Positions 1 to 6,640 of a DNA stretch of 14,859 nt are shown here, one piece after another (the stretch's first letter is position 1; every line of letters starts with the position of its first letter). The translations under genes and the position numbers were made by a program. Origin of the DNA: Pseudomonadota bacterium (GTDB lineage: Bacteria; Myxococcota_A; Polyangia; Polyangiales; Polyangiaceae); contig JAEXCN010000070.1 of NCBI GenBank assembly GCA_023402175.1, forward strand, positions 1 to 14,859, written 5' to 3'. Below the pieces are notes generated by a model. The model made no database searches and was not told the origin of the DNA. It saw only the letters and a program-made list of their open reading frames with translations.

Positions 1-1169
1 GGCTTGGTCAGACAACTCCCTGCGGCGCAGGGTTGACCGTCGAGCTCGCAGTGCACACCGCAACCGCCACAGTTCTGGGGGTCCACCATGAGGTCGATCT
101 CGCAGCCGTTCTCGATTCGGTGATCGCAGTCGGCTCGACCGGGCGGACAGTAGTACGAGCATCGCCCCAACACACAAACAGGATGGCCGGTGTGTTTATT
201 GTCGAGATCTTGCTGGCCGGGACATACGTTCCCGCAAGCACCGCAATTGTACGGATCTTTCATGAGATCAGTGCAGCCCAAGCAAAAGGTCATTTGCGGA
301 GCTTCACATTGACATACACCAGCGATGCACACTTGCTCTGCCGAGCACGTATGGCCGCACGCTCCGCAGTTCTTTGGATCGTTCGCGACGTTCGTCTCGC
401 AGCCGTCGCCGCAGCGATCGTCGTTGCAATCAAGGTAGGTTCCCGTGATATCTCCGACGCAATCGAGCTTGCATTCCGAGCTCAAACAGACGGGACCGAA
501 GTGCGGAGGAAGAACGCCTGGCCCGCAGGGCCACATGCCGGAACCGGCGTCGTCATCGGGGATCCCGCACGCCGTTCCGCAGGCGCCGCAGTTCTCCGCA
601 TCGCGATCGAGCTGCCTACAGGAATTGCCGCATTGCGTGTAGCCAGGGGGACAGCCGCACGAAGCGCGCCAGCAAATTTCGCCGTCCTTGCAAGCGTTCC
701 CGCACGCGCCGCAGTTCAGCTCGTCTCTCCGGAGGTTGACCTCGCAACCATCCTCCACGTTGCCATTGCAATCAGCCGTTTGCCCTACGCATATCACACC
801 GCACTTGCCATTATCACACAACAGCGTCGCACTATTCGTCGACGCCCCGTCTTCGAACTTACACTTATTGCCACACGCGCCGCAGTTGTTCAGATCGGTG
901 TTCAAATTCGTATTGCAGAGACCGGACTTGTCCAGGCACGTTGCGTAAGGATGCGGGCACTCCGTCGACACGCACATCGGGACAATCGGCTCCGTCTGAG
1001 CGTCCACTTCGACGAAGACTGGAGCTGGAGCTGGCGTGGCTGTCCCGCCTTCTTCGTAGGCGATGGGCTTGTCGACGACGGCGCACCCACCTGCAGCCGT
1101 GACGGCGAACGCCAGGAGAGTCACACCGGTCGCGAACGATGCCGCGCCGAGCTTTGCGAGATTGTTCAC
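1..1169 (-). CDS. Cys-rich repeat lipoprotein, module A copy (3' end off the left edge)
   Basis: Start is a GTG at 1169, with a GGGGAG ribosome site at 1176-1181, and it overlaps the stop of the upstream gene (GTGA). The frame is open to base 1; by comparison with its paralogue at 7441 only about ten residues are missing. The N-terminus is a lipoprotein signal with lipobox A-G-G-C (Cys29). After a short Pro/Ala linker come six NCGxCGxxC units spaced by 40-70 residues, mixed with three D-C-N/D...G-C-E stretches that resemble small acidic metal-binding loops. The dense, regular cysteines suggest a rigid disulfide-linked rod on the cell surface; this is inference. Module position: third gene after sigma and the TM-TPR protein, so probably co-transcribed. 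It is the clear paralogue of 7441-8616, most strikingly at the end (CVLGRC-YYC, GRADCD, NCGGCGVHC, CLTKP shared). No enzymatic motif seen. Function unknown. Confidence 0.85.
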   Translation of the reverse strand, partial: MNNLAKLGAASFATGVTLLAFAVTAAGGCAVVDKPIAYEEGGTATPAPAPVFVEVDAQTEPIVPMCVSTECPHPYATCLDKSGLCNTNLNTDLNNCGACGNKCKFEDGASTNSATLLCDNGKCGVICVGQTADCNGNVEDGCEVNLRRDELNCGACGNACKDGEICWRASCGCPPGYTQCGNSCRQLDRDAENCGACGTACGIPDDDAGSGMWPCGPGVLPPHFGPVCLSSECKLDCVGDITGTYLDCNDDRCGDGCETNVANDPKNCGACGHTCSAEQVCIAGVCQCEAPQMTFCLGCTDLMKDPYNCGACGNVCPGQQDLDNKHTGHPVCVLGRCSYYCPPGRADCDHRIENGCEIDLMVDPQNCGGCGVHCELDGQPCAAGSCLTK

Positions 1170-1891
1170 TCTACACTCCCCGTCAGATCCGATGCTCTCT
1201 CCGCCTGAGGCGACCCTGGTGCTCGCGCCGCGAGCGATCGCGCCACGGCCTCGGCTTCGCTGCGCCGACCGAGCCGGAGCAGCGCATCGACACGCAAAAC
1301 GTCACGCTCGAGCGCGAGCTGTCCGCGGGGGAAGTCGCGCGCGTGCGCGTCGAGCTGGCTCAGCGCGCTCGTCGGGTCGGTCGCAAGACGAACGCGAGCG
1401 CCGTCGACGAGCCGAAGCTCCAAGGTCAGCGCATCGGCCACCGGCGGCGCACGGCGCGCGGCGGAGGTCGTGGCCGACGGAAGATCGCCGACCGACCGCA
1501 CCGGCACCGAGTCGGGCCGAATGTCGTCGCTCGTCGAAGACTCGACGAGCCCGCGCGCAGCCTCGGGCACCGGCGGCGCGACGGATGTCGCCCCTGACCC
1601 GATGACGGGTGCCGACGCCTCGGTTGCTTCCGTGAGCTCCCGGCCGGACATCGAGCTCCAGGCGATGACGCCGATGGCTGCGCCGGCGACGACACCGCCG
1701 GCGATCTTCGCCACGAGCGAGCGTCCGCTCGCCGAAGGCGCCGTGCTCGCGTCGGCCATCACCGCGTGAAGACGCTGAGCGACGCGCGCGTACGCGTCCG
1801 CATCGAGCTCTCGAGGACTGGCGGCGCCCTCGAGCAGGCGTGCCGCCGGAGGAGCGTCCGCGGCGCGTGACCAGGGGACGAGTGGTTTCAT
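1166..1891 (-). CDS. One-TM protein with TPR-like periplasmic end; probable anti-sigma partner, module A
   Basis: 241 residues. ATG at 1891 overlaps the sigma stop (ATGA); an AAAGG lies four bases upstream. A charged N-terminal segment of about 58 residues (probably cytoplasmic) is followed by one hydrophobic helix at about 59-79 (K-I-A-G-G-V-V-A-G...), then an Ala/Pro/Ser-rich linker and a helical C-terminal domain at about 157-241. The C-terminal domain contains ALLRLGRRSEAEAVA and ends near the P-G-S-P-Q motif; it looks like one or two TPR hairpins. The position right after an ECF sigma gene and the membrane anchor suggest a sigma regulator, but the zinc anti-sigma motif (H-x3-C-x2-C) is absent, so the role rests on context. 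Paralogue at 6637-7326 has the same architecture. Alternative: a membrane scaffold that does not bind sigma. Confidence 0.8.
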   Translation of the reverse strand: MKPLVPWSRAADAPPAARLLEGAASPRELDADAYARVAQRLHAVMADASTAPSASGRSLVAKIAGGVVAGAAIGVIAWSSMSGRELTEATEASAPVIGSGATSVAPPVPEAARGLVESSTSDDIRPDSVPVRSVGDLPSATTSAARRAPPVADALTLELRLVDGARVRLATDPTSALSQLDAHARDFPRGQLALERDVLRVDALLRLGRRSEAEAVARSLAARAPGSPQAERASDLTGSVE

Positions 1892-2424
1892 GGGGCCTTT
1901 CTCTTCGGCACGAGCGCAAGCTTCTCGGCGATGCGCTCGAAGTCTTGCCGAGCGGCATGAATCCGGGAGTGGACCGTGCCGGTCGGGATTTCGAGGATGG
2001 CGGCGATTTCCGCGGGGGTCTTTCCCTCGATCTCGAACATGACGAAGACGACTCGTTTGTGATCGGCGATTCGGGACAGAACGAGCTCGAGGCGCTCACG
2101 CCTTTGGCGCGCCTCCGTCTCCTCTTCCGGGTTCGTCCGCTCGCTCGGGAGCTCGGGAAAATCGGAGTCGGCGGTCGCGAGCTCACGCTTTCGAAGAAGG
2201 TGGCGGCGGTAGTTCGCCACGACGCGCCGGCAGATCGAGAAGAGCCAGCTCCGGAGGGAGCCCTCACCCGAGTAGGTATCGATCTTTCGGTAGACGACGA
2301 CGAAGACCTCTTGGAGGAGGTCCTCGAGATCGTGGTCTCGCACCCCGAGACGTGCGAGCGAGCTCGCGACGAAAGGGGCGTGCGCCTTGTAGACGCGATC
2401 GACGTCGAGCGTCCTTGCCGGCAT
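1888..2424 (-). CDS. ECF-family RNA polymerase sigma factor, module A
   Basis: 178 residues from the ATG at 2424. Region 2 spans about residues 8-75 with D-L-L-Q-E-V-F-V-V-V-Y and S-L-R-S-W-L-F-S-I, the core-binding and -10 recognising helices. Region 4 spans about 115-170 with the helix-turn-helix T-P-A-E-I-A-A-I-L-E-I-P-T-G-T-V-H-S-R, which reads the -35 element. An acidic linker (N-P-E-E-E-T-E) joins them; no extra C-terminal domain. A GTG at 2457 would add 11 residues, but the ATG matches the start of the paralogue at 6119 and lies downstream of a possible ECF-type promoter, so I prefer it. Neither start has a good ribosome site, which fits a short or leaderless message. First gene of the minus-strand operon; stop overlaps the next start by four bases. 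Divergent from the exported protein at 2507. Confidence 0.94.
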   Translation of the reverse strand: MPARTLDVDRVYKAHAPFVASSLARLGVRDHDLEDLLQEVFVVVYRKIDTYSGEGSLRSWLFSICRRVVANYRRHLLRKRELATADSDFPELPSERTNPEEETEARQRRERLELVLSRIADHKRVVFVMFEIEGKTPAEIAAILEIPTGTVHSRIHAARQDFERIAEKLALVPKRKAP

Positions 2425-2448
2425 CTTGCTTGACACGCCTAACGTCGT

Positions 2449-2473
2449 GACGCTCACCTAGTAGCAGTGTTCG
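2449..2473 (-). promoter_or_regulatory. Possible ECF-type promoter for the module A sigma operon
   Basis: On the minus strand CGAAC (2473-2469) is followed after 16 bases by CGTC (2452-2449). ECF promoters commonly have a GAAC-type -35 and a CGTC-type -10 at about this spacing, so this could be an autoregulated promoter. Transcription would begin near 2442, giving an 18-base leader before the ATG at 2424 and placing the alternative GTG at 2457 outside the message. A plus-strand TTGACA at 2430-2435 could serve the divergent gene at 2507, but no good -10 follows it. Motif match only. Confidence 0.3.
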
Positions 2474-2506
2474 GAGCGCGCTCTCCGCTTCGAAAAATCG
2501 GCGTCG

Positions 2507-3595
2507 ATGAAGACTTCCCGCTATGGAGAGGTTCTGCCTCGCATCGTTCGCTGGACCACGGCAGCACTCGCGGCGGCGATCCTCGTGACGGTCTGCCCCG
2601 CCGCAGGCCAAGAACGTAGCCCCTACCAGCTCCGGTGGCGACGCGGCGCAAAGCTCTGCCGTGATGGTGAAGCGCGACTGCGCGGGTCCGTGGTCACGCG
2701 CCTCGGCTTCGATCCATTCGGCGCCGGCGCACCGAAGGGTGCCGGTAATGACGAGCGCGCCATCGTCGTGGACCTCTTCGCGCAGGGAGGCGGGTACCGC
2801 GCGACCGTCGTGTTTCACGATGACGCCGGCAACGTGCGCTCGACGCGGATGCTGGAGAGCGCCTCCAACGATTGTGGCGTCGTCCTCGAGGCGGCGGCGC
2901 TCGCCGTCGCGGTCGCGATCCAAAGCTCGCTCGAGCAAGCGGCGAGGCGCCCCGTCGACACCGAACCCGTTCCCCCCGCCATCGATCGCGATGCGGATAC
3001 GATCGTTCCTCCGAGGCAGACGCCGACGACGAGGCCGTCCGTCGTCATCCCCTCACCTCCGCTAGCACCTCCGCCGGCACCTCCGCTCGCGGCTCGCCTC
3101 GAGGTGGCACTCGGCGTCGCCGGCGGGACGCTCCCCAGGCTCGCCCCCGGACTCGCCGTCGGAGGCCTCATCGAGATCCGTAAAGGGGTTTGGGCCTCCG
3201 CGAGGATGCTGCACGTCCCCGGGGTCTTGGCGGACGATTCGCGCTTTGCAGTCAGCCTCAGCACGGCGCGCTTCGGCGCTTGCGTCGATCCGTGGAGAAC
3301 GGGTCGGTTCAATCTACTGAGCTGCGCGCACGCTGGCGTCGGCCTGCTCTCGACCGTCGTCTCCGAGCTCGCGCCCGTGGATCGAGCTCCCGCGTTTTTC
3401 GTCGGCGCTGGGCTCGGACAGTGGATCTACTATCGACCGACCCGCGGCCTGGCGCTCTTCGCCGGACAAGAGGTCACGCTTCCCTTCGATCGCTATCGCC
3501 TCTTCGTCGAGGGCTCGGATCGCACCGTGTTCACCGTCGCGCCGGTGACGGCGTACAGCTTCTTCGGGCTCGCGCTCACGACGGATCCTCGATGA
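2507..3595 (+). CDS. Exported protein with Cys-pair domain, Pro-rich linker and beta-rich C-terminal half, module A
   Basis: 362 residues. A signal peptide covers about 1-34 (basic start, hydrophobic T-T-A-A-L-A-A-A-I-L-V-T-V, then A-A-G-Q). Residues about 38-143 form a compact domain with Cys51 and Cys123, possibly a disulfide, ending in an Ala/Val-rich helix (A-A-A-L-A-V-A-V-A-I). A proline-rich linker follows (about 150-196, with repeated A-P-P-P-A-P-P), then about 165 residues of alternating hydrophobic and Gly/aromatic strands (G-V-A-G-G-T-L, F-F-V-G-A-G-L-G-Q-W, S-F-F-G-L-A-L) that look like an outer-membrane beta-barrel or beta-sandwich. Paralogue at 4893-6029 has the same three parts. 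Divergent from the module A sigma gene across an 82-base gap. No ribosome site is visible before the ATG. No known enzyme motif; family not recognised. Confidence 0.85.
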   Translation: MKTSRYGEVLPRIVRWTTAALAAAILVTVCPAAGQERSPYQLRWRRGAKLCRDGEARLRGSVVTRLGFDPFGAGAPKGAGNDERAIVVDLFAQGGGYRATVVFHDDAGNVRSTRMLESASNDCGVVLEAAALAVAVAIQSSLEQAARRPVDTEPVPPAIDRDADTIVPPRQTPTTRPSVVIPSPPLAPPPAPPLAARLEVALGVAGGTLPRLAPGLAVGGLIEIRKGVWASARMLHVPGVLADDSRFAVSLSTARFGACVDPWRTGRFNLLSCAHAGVGLLSTVVSELAPVDRAPAFFVGAGLGQWIYYRPTRGLALFAGQEVTLPFDRYRLFVEGSDRTVFTVAPVTAYSFFGLALTTDPR

Positions 3596-3686
3596 CCGCG
3601 CCAACCGTCGAAAGGTCGAGCTAGACCGAGCTCGCAGGGAAACCGGAAGAAGCTCTGCAATTCGGTCGACCTTCGACAAAGCTGAA

Positions 3687-3732
3687 GCGTAGCGGTTTCG
3701 CTATTCACGGAATATTCGAGCAACCGCTACGC
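3687..3732. repeat. 11-bp perfect inverted repeat around an 8-bp palindrome
   Basis: GCGTAGCGGTT at 3687-3697 is matched exactly by its reverse complement at 3722-3732, with a 24-base spacer that itself holds the palindrome GAATATTC (3710-3717). A third GCGTAG lies at 3741-3746. It sits 27 bases before the ATG at 3759, in a 163-base gap. No T-run follows, so a simple terminator for 3595 is less likely than an operator or an mRNA structure in the leader of the next gene. The rest of the gap (3596-3686) holds a weak 6-bp hairpin at 3617-3634 and the palindrome GGTCGACC at 3664-3671. Confidence 0.55.
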
Positions 3733-3758
3733 CCTTCCCGGCGTAGTCTGCCGCGCAA

Positions 3759-4811
3759 ATGCGTTTGGCGAATTGGTTCTCGGTCCTCGGATTGGCGTCG
3801 TTGTCCATGGCGTGTGCTGCTCGCAAGCCCCCGCCGCCCGCCGCCCCTCCTATTTCGAATGCGACTCCCGAGCTTCGTGCGGCGGTAGAGAAGGCGTCGG
3901 CCTGCAACTACGACGCCGGACGGTTCGATGCCGAATGCGAAGGCTACAAGGCGTGGGAAGCGAACACTGAGCTCGCCAACGCGGGTCTTCTCGAGATGAT
4001 GACGAGCGAAGACACGAAGGTTCGTGCGCTCGTCGTTCGCAAGCTCAGTGTCCAGTACACCACGGACAATGCGGACAAAGACTCCCTCGCGTCCTATCTG
4101 ACGGCCGCCGAGAAGGAGAAGGTCGAGCCGATCGCCAAGGATTTCGCCCGCGGGATCGCCCACATCGATCTCGGCAAGTTCGAACTTCTCGATCGCGGAA
4201 TCGCGATCGCCAAGGCGCATTCCGTCGCCGACTACCAGGAGACGTTCGCGAGCGCACTGAAGAGCGAGAGCGAGCCGGACAAGGTCGTCGCGTACGCGGG
4301 TGAGCTCGCCAAATCGGAAGATCTCGCGCTGCGCAACGCGGCGCTCCGGATGTTCGTCGACGCCACGAAGTCGCGCGGCGAAGCCGCGTGCGCGGGCATC
4401 GATGCGCTTCGCAAGGACAAGGATGCGCCGCTCGCACAGCACGCCACCACACACCTCGCGCATGCCAGCGCCTGCGCAACGCAGCATGATGCCCTCCTCG
4501 CCCTCATCGACGAGATGAAGCTCCCGAAGAACCCGGCATCTGCCGAGCCTTATGTCGGCGAGGTCGTTCAGGGCATCTGCGAGAACGAGGGCAAGACGCC
4601 GGCGCAGCGCGATCGTTCACTCGCTCTCGCCAAGCAGATCACCGAGACCACGAAGATCCAGGGCGCCACGCGCTCGTCGACCCTCGCGGCCGTTCTCGCG
4701 TGCGATCCCAAGGGCGGTCCGGCGTACGTGAAGAAGTTCTCCAAGGACAAGGACACCGTCGTCGCCGAGCGCGCAAAGAGCCTGCTCGAAGGCGCCGCGA
4801 CCAAGAAGTAA
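3759..4811 (+). CDS. Lipoprotein built of alpha-helical (HEAT/TPR-like) repeats
   Basis: 350 residues. The signal ends in the lipobox L-S-M-A-C (Cys19), followed by a proline-rich tether (K-P-P-P-P-A-A-P-P). The remainder is almost entirely amphipathic helix, rich in Ala, Lys, Glu and Asp, with helix pairs of HEAT/TPR type such as the stretches around T-K-V-R-A-L-V-V-R-K-L, D-L-A-L-R-N-A-A-L-R-M-F and D-T-V-V-A-E-R-A-K-S-L-L. Several scattered Cys could form disulfides. Probably a periplasm-facing protein-interaction scaffold anchored in a membrane. It sits alone between the two sigma modules, preceded by an inverted repeat and followed by a strong hairpin, so it is likely its own transcription unit. 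No ribosome site is clear before the ATG. It matches no other gene in the window. Function not recognised. Confidence 0.85.
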   Translation: MRLANWFSVLGLASLSMACAARKPPPPAAPPISNATPELRAAVEKASACNYDAGRFDAECEGYKAWEANTELANAGLLEMMTSEDTKVRALVVRKLSVQYTTDNADKDSLASYLTAAEKEKVEPIAKDFARGIAHIDLGKFELLDRGIAIAKAHSVADYQETFASALKSESEPDKVVAYAGELAKSEDLALRNAALRMFVDATKSRGEAACAGIDALRKDKDAPLAQHATTHLAHASACATQHDALLALIDEMKLPKNPASAEPYVGEVVQGICENEGKTPAQRDRSLALAKQITETTKIQGATRSSTLAAVLACDPKGGPAYVKKFSKDKDTVVAERAKSLLEGAATKK

Positions 4812-4833
4812 GCTCCGCACGTCGCACCCGCGC

Positions 4834-4865
4834 GGGTTGGGTCTTCCGACGAAGAGACCCAACCC
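4834..4865 (+). terminator. Strong hairpin after the helical-repeat lipoprotein
   Basis: GGGTTGGGTCT (4834-4844) pairs perfectly with AGACCCAACCC (4855-4865) around a 10-base loop, 22 bases past the TAA at 4809-4811. There is no U-run, which is usual for terminators in very GC-rich bacteria. It ends only 27 bases before the GTG of the next gene, so it may also act as an attenuator or leader structure for module B. Confidence 0.65.
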
Positions 4866-4892
4866 CGACGCGCCTGGGCTAGGATCCCGCGG

Positions 4893-6029
4893 GTGCGCTG
4901 CCTCCGTGCTGCACCGCGCTCGCGGGCGCGCCTCGCCGCTGCTCTCGTTGTCGTCGTCGGATCGCTCGGATTCCGGATCGGCACCGCGCGCGCTGACGCC
5001 TCCTTCGCGCTTTCGTGGCGCTCGAAGGCCGGTGGTCCCGCATGCGTGACCGAAGAAGCCATTCGCGCGGCCGTCGAACGGAAGCTCGAGCGGAATCCTT
5101 TCACCGACCTCGCGAGCGCCGACATCGTGATCGGGGGAGAAGAGGAGCGCGTGGGCGCTCACTTCCGAGCGCGGGTGACCCAGCGCGATCGCAATGGCGT
5201 CGTGCTCGGCTCGCGAGATCTCGACGCACCGTCGTGTTCGAACCTGATGCGAATGACCGCGGTGGTCGTCGCGCTGTTCATCGAACCCGGCGGAGAGCGA
5301 GAGGCCGGCAGGGAGCAGAGCGCGAGTGAGTCGAGCGCCGAGCGCGACGCGGGGCCGGTGCACCAGGAGATGCACGCGGAAGCTCGAGTCCCCGAGGGAG
5401 CTCGTGTTTACGAGGACGCTCGCAGACCCGAGCCTCCTGAACCCGCCACTGTCCAGGCGCCCGTCTCTCCGGCGCAGCGCGCTCGGATCGTTCGGTCGGT
5501 GCCGCGACCGTTCCAGCTGTCACTCGGCCTCGGCGGTACGACCGCGATCGGGCTCCTTCCAGAGGCGAGCGCCGGCCTACACCTCTTGGCGCGTTTGGAC
5601 CGGAAGCGCTCGCCGTGGAGCTTCGAGTGGTCCGCAGGCTACGCCTTTCCGCAAAGCGTGCGCCACGGGTCGGTTCGCGGCATGTTCTCCGCGGTCGAGC
5701 AGCAGCTTCGCGCTTGCGTGTCGCCCAACGCGGAATCCAAGCTCAAGCTCGACGCTTGCGGTGGCGTCCTGTGGGCTGCCATCGTGCCGGGAACGACCGG
5801 GACGGACGACTCGACCCGCGCGTGGCGGCCACTCGCCGGCCCCATCGGCGCGCTCGCGCTCCAGCTTGGCGAGGGACGCGGAGCAGCACGGCTCGACCTC
5901 GGCCTCGCAGTGCCACCGCTTCGCCGTGCGCCCTACTACGTGCGTCCCGAAGGCAAGCCCGAGCGTTTCTACACGACGGGCCAGGTCATCGTATTCGTCG
6001 GTGTGAGCGGGCTCTTCGCGATTTTGTAA
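4893..6029 (+). CDS. Exported protein with Cys-pair domain, linker and beta-rich C-terminal half, module B
   Basis: 378 residues from a GTG, chosen because AGGA (4881-4884) lies eight bases upstream and the frame then opens with a clean signal peptide (R-A-R-L-A-A-A-L-V-V-V-V-G..., cleavage probably after A-R-A). A domain at about 36-130 carries Cys51 and Cys115 and ends in a hydrophobic helix (M-T-A-V-V-V-A-L-F-I), matching the module A protein at 2507. A charged linker rich in Glu, Ala and Pro runs to about 205, followed by a beta-rich end (L-S-L-G-L-G-G-T-T, F-V-G-V-S-G-L-F) that may be a small outer-membrane barrel. It is first in the module B operon, 89 bases before the sigma gene. Inference: the outer or periplasmic part of a sigma signalling chain. 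Family not recognised. Confidence 0.85.
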   Translation: MRCLRAAPRSRARLAAALVVVVGSLGFRIGTARADASFALSWRSKAGGPACVTEEAIRAAVERKLERNPFTDLASADIVIGGEEERVGAHFRARVTQRDRNGVVLGSRDLDAPSCSNLMRMTAVVVALFIEPGGEREAGREQSASESSAERDAGPVHQEMHAEARVPEGARVYEDARRPEPPEPATVQAPVSPAQRARIVRSVPRPFQLSLGLGGTTAIGLLPEASAGLHLLARLDRKRSPWSFEWSAGYAFPQSVRHGSVRGMFSAVEQQLRACVSPNAESKLKLDACGGVLWAAIVPGTTGTDDSTRAWRPLAGPIGALALQLGEGRGAARLDLGLAVPPLRRAPYYVRPEGKPERFYTTGQVIVFVGVSGLFAIL

Positions 6030-6033
6030 TAAT
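6025..6033 (+). promoter_or_regulatory. Possible extended -10 box before the module B sigma gene
   Basis: TGTAATAAT matches the extended -10 form TGn followed by AATAAT (five of six with the housekeeping consensus) in an otherwise GC-rich gap. It overlaps the TAA stop of the preceding gene. No convincing -35 is seen. A small hairpin (TCAGG-CCC-CCTGA, 6033-6045) lies just downstream. It could give sigma B an internal promoter in addition to read-through. Confidence 0.25.
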
Positions 6034-6118
6034 CAGGCCCCCTGACCCTGCATATGTCTCGGTGCGGGCCTGCTCCATTTCGAACCTGGCGTCTGGTGAC
6101 GCGGTGGTGGTGCACGCG

Positions 6119-6640
6119 GTGAGCCGCCCGGTCGACATCGCGACGATCTTTCGAGAGCACGGCCCCTACATTCACACCGCGCTCCGTAGTCTCGGCGTGC
6201 TCGCCTCGGACGTCGACGACGCCTTCCAAGAGGTCTTCGTCGTCATCCACCGACGGCTCGGCGAGTTCGAAGACCGTGGCGGCTCTCTGCGTGCGTGGGT
6301 CTACGGGATCTGCGTCCGCGTCGCGCTCCGAGCTCGGAGTCGTCGGAGCGCCGCGCGAGAGATCGCGTCGGACGACGTTCCTGAATCCGTCGATCCGATG
6401 ACTCCCGCCGAGCACCTGAGCGAGCGGCAGGCGCGCGAGATACTGAACATGATCCTGGACGAGATCGACGACGAGAAGCGCCAGGTGTTCGTCCTCTACG
6501 AGCTCGAAGAGCTGTCGATGCAAGAGGTCGCACAGTCACTCGAGTGCCCAGTCCAGACGGCATATTCCCGGCTTCGAGCCGCGCGTGAGGCCGTGGACGC
6601 AGCCGTCCGTCGTTACCGGAAGCGAAGGGAATTCAAATGA
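6119..6640 (+). CDS. ECF-family RNA polymerase sigma factor, module B
   Basis: 173 residues from the GTG at 6119, chosen by alignment with the module A sigma (V-S-R-P-V-D-I-A-T-I-F-R-E-H against M-P-A-R-T-L-D-V-D-R-V-Y-K-A-H); GTGs at 6104, 6107 and 6110 are alternatives, and the frame stays open far upstream only as a shadow of the previous gene. Region 2: D-A-F-Q-E-V-F-V-V-I-H and S-L-R-A-W-V-Y-G-I. Region 4: R-Q-V-F-V-L-Y-E-L-E-E-L-S-M-Q-E-V-A-Q-S-L then V-Q-T-A-Y-S-R-L-R-A-A-R. The recognition helix differs from that of module A, so the two probably read different promoters. The TGA overlaps the ATG of the next gene by four bases. Confidence 0.94.
   Translation: MSRPVDIATIFREHGPYIHTALRSLGVLASDVDDAFQEVFVVIHRRLGEFEDRGGSLRAWVYGICVRVALRARSRRSAAREIASDDVPESVDPMTPAEHLSERQAREILNMILDEIDDEKRQVFVLYELEELSMQEVAQSLECPVQTAYSRLRAAREAVDAAVRRYRKRREFK

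Noticed and set aside
33..1208. 391-codon plus-strand open frame
   Set aside because: Antisense shadow of the Cys-rich gene: no signal, no domain, and a similar frame (7699-8532 minus) appears opposite the paralogue, as expected from the same codons.
1302..2267. 321-codon minus-strand Arg/Ser-rich open frame
   Set aside because: Shadow in another frame of the sigma and TM-TPR genes, which show clear domains and overlapping start/stop codons.
5615..6118. N-terminal extension of the module B sigma
   Set aside because: Open frame overlaps the exported protein gene; sigma homology starts only after 6119.
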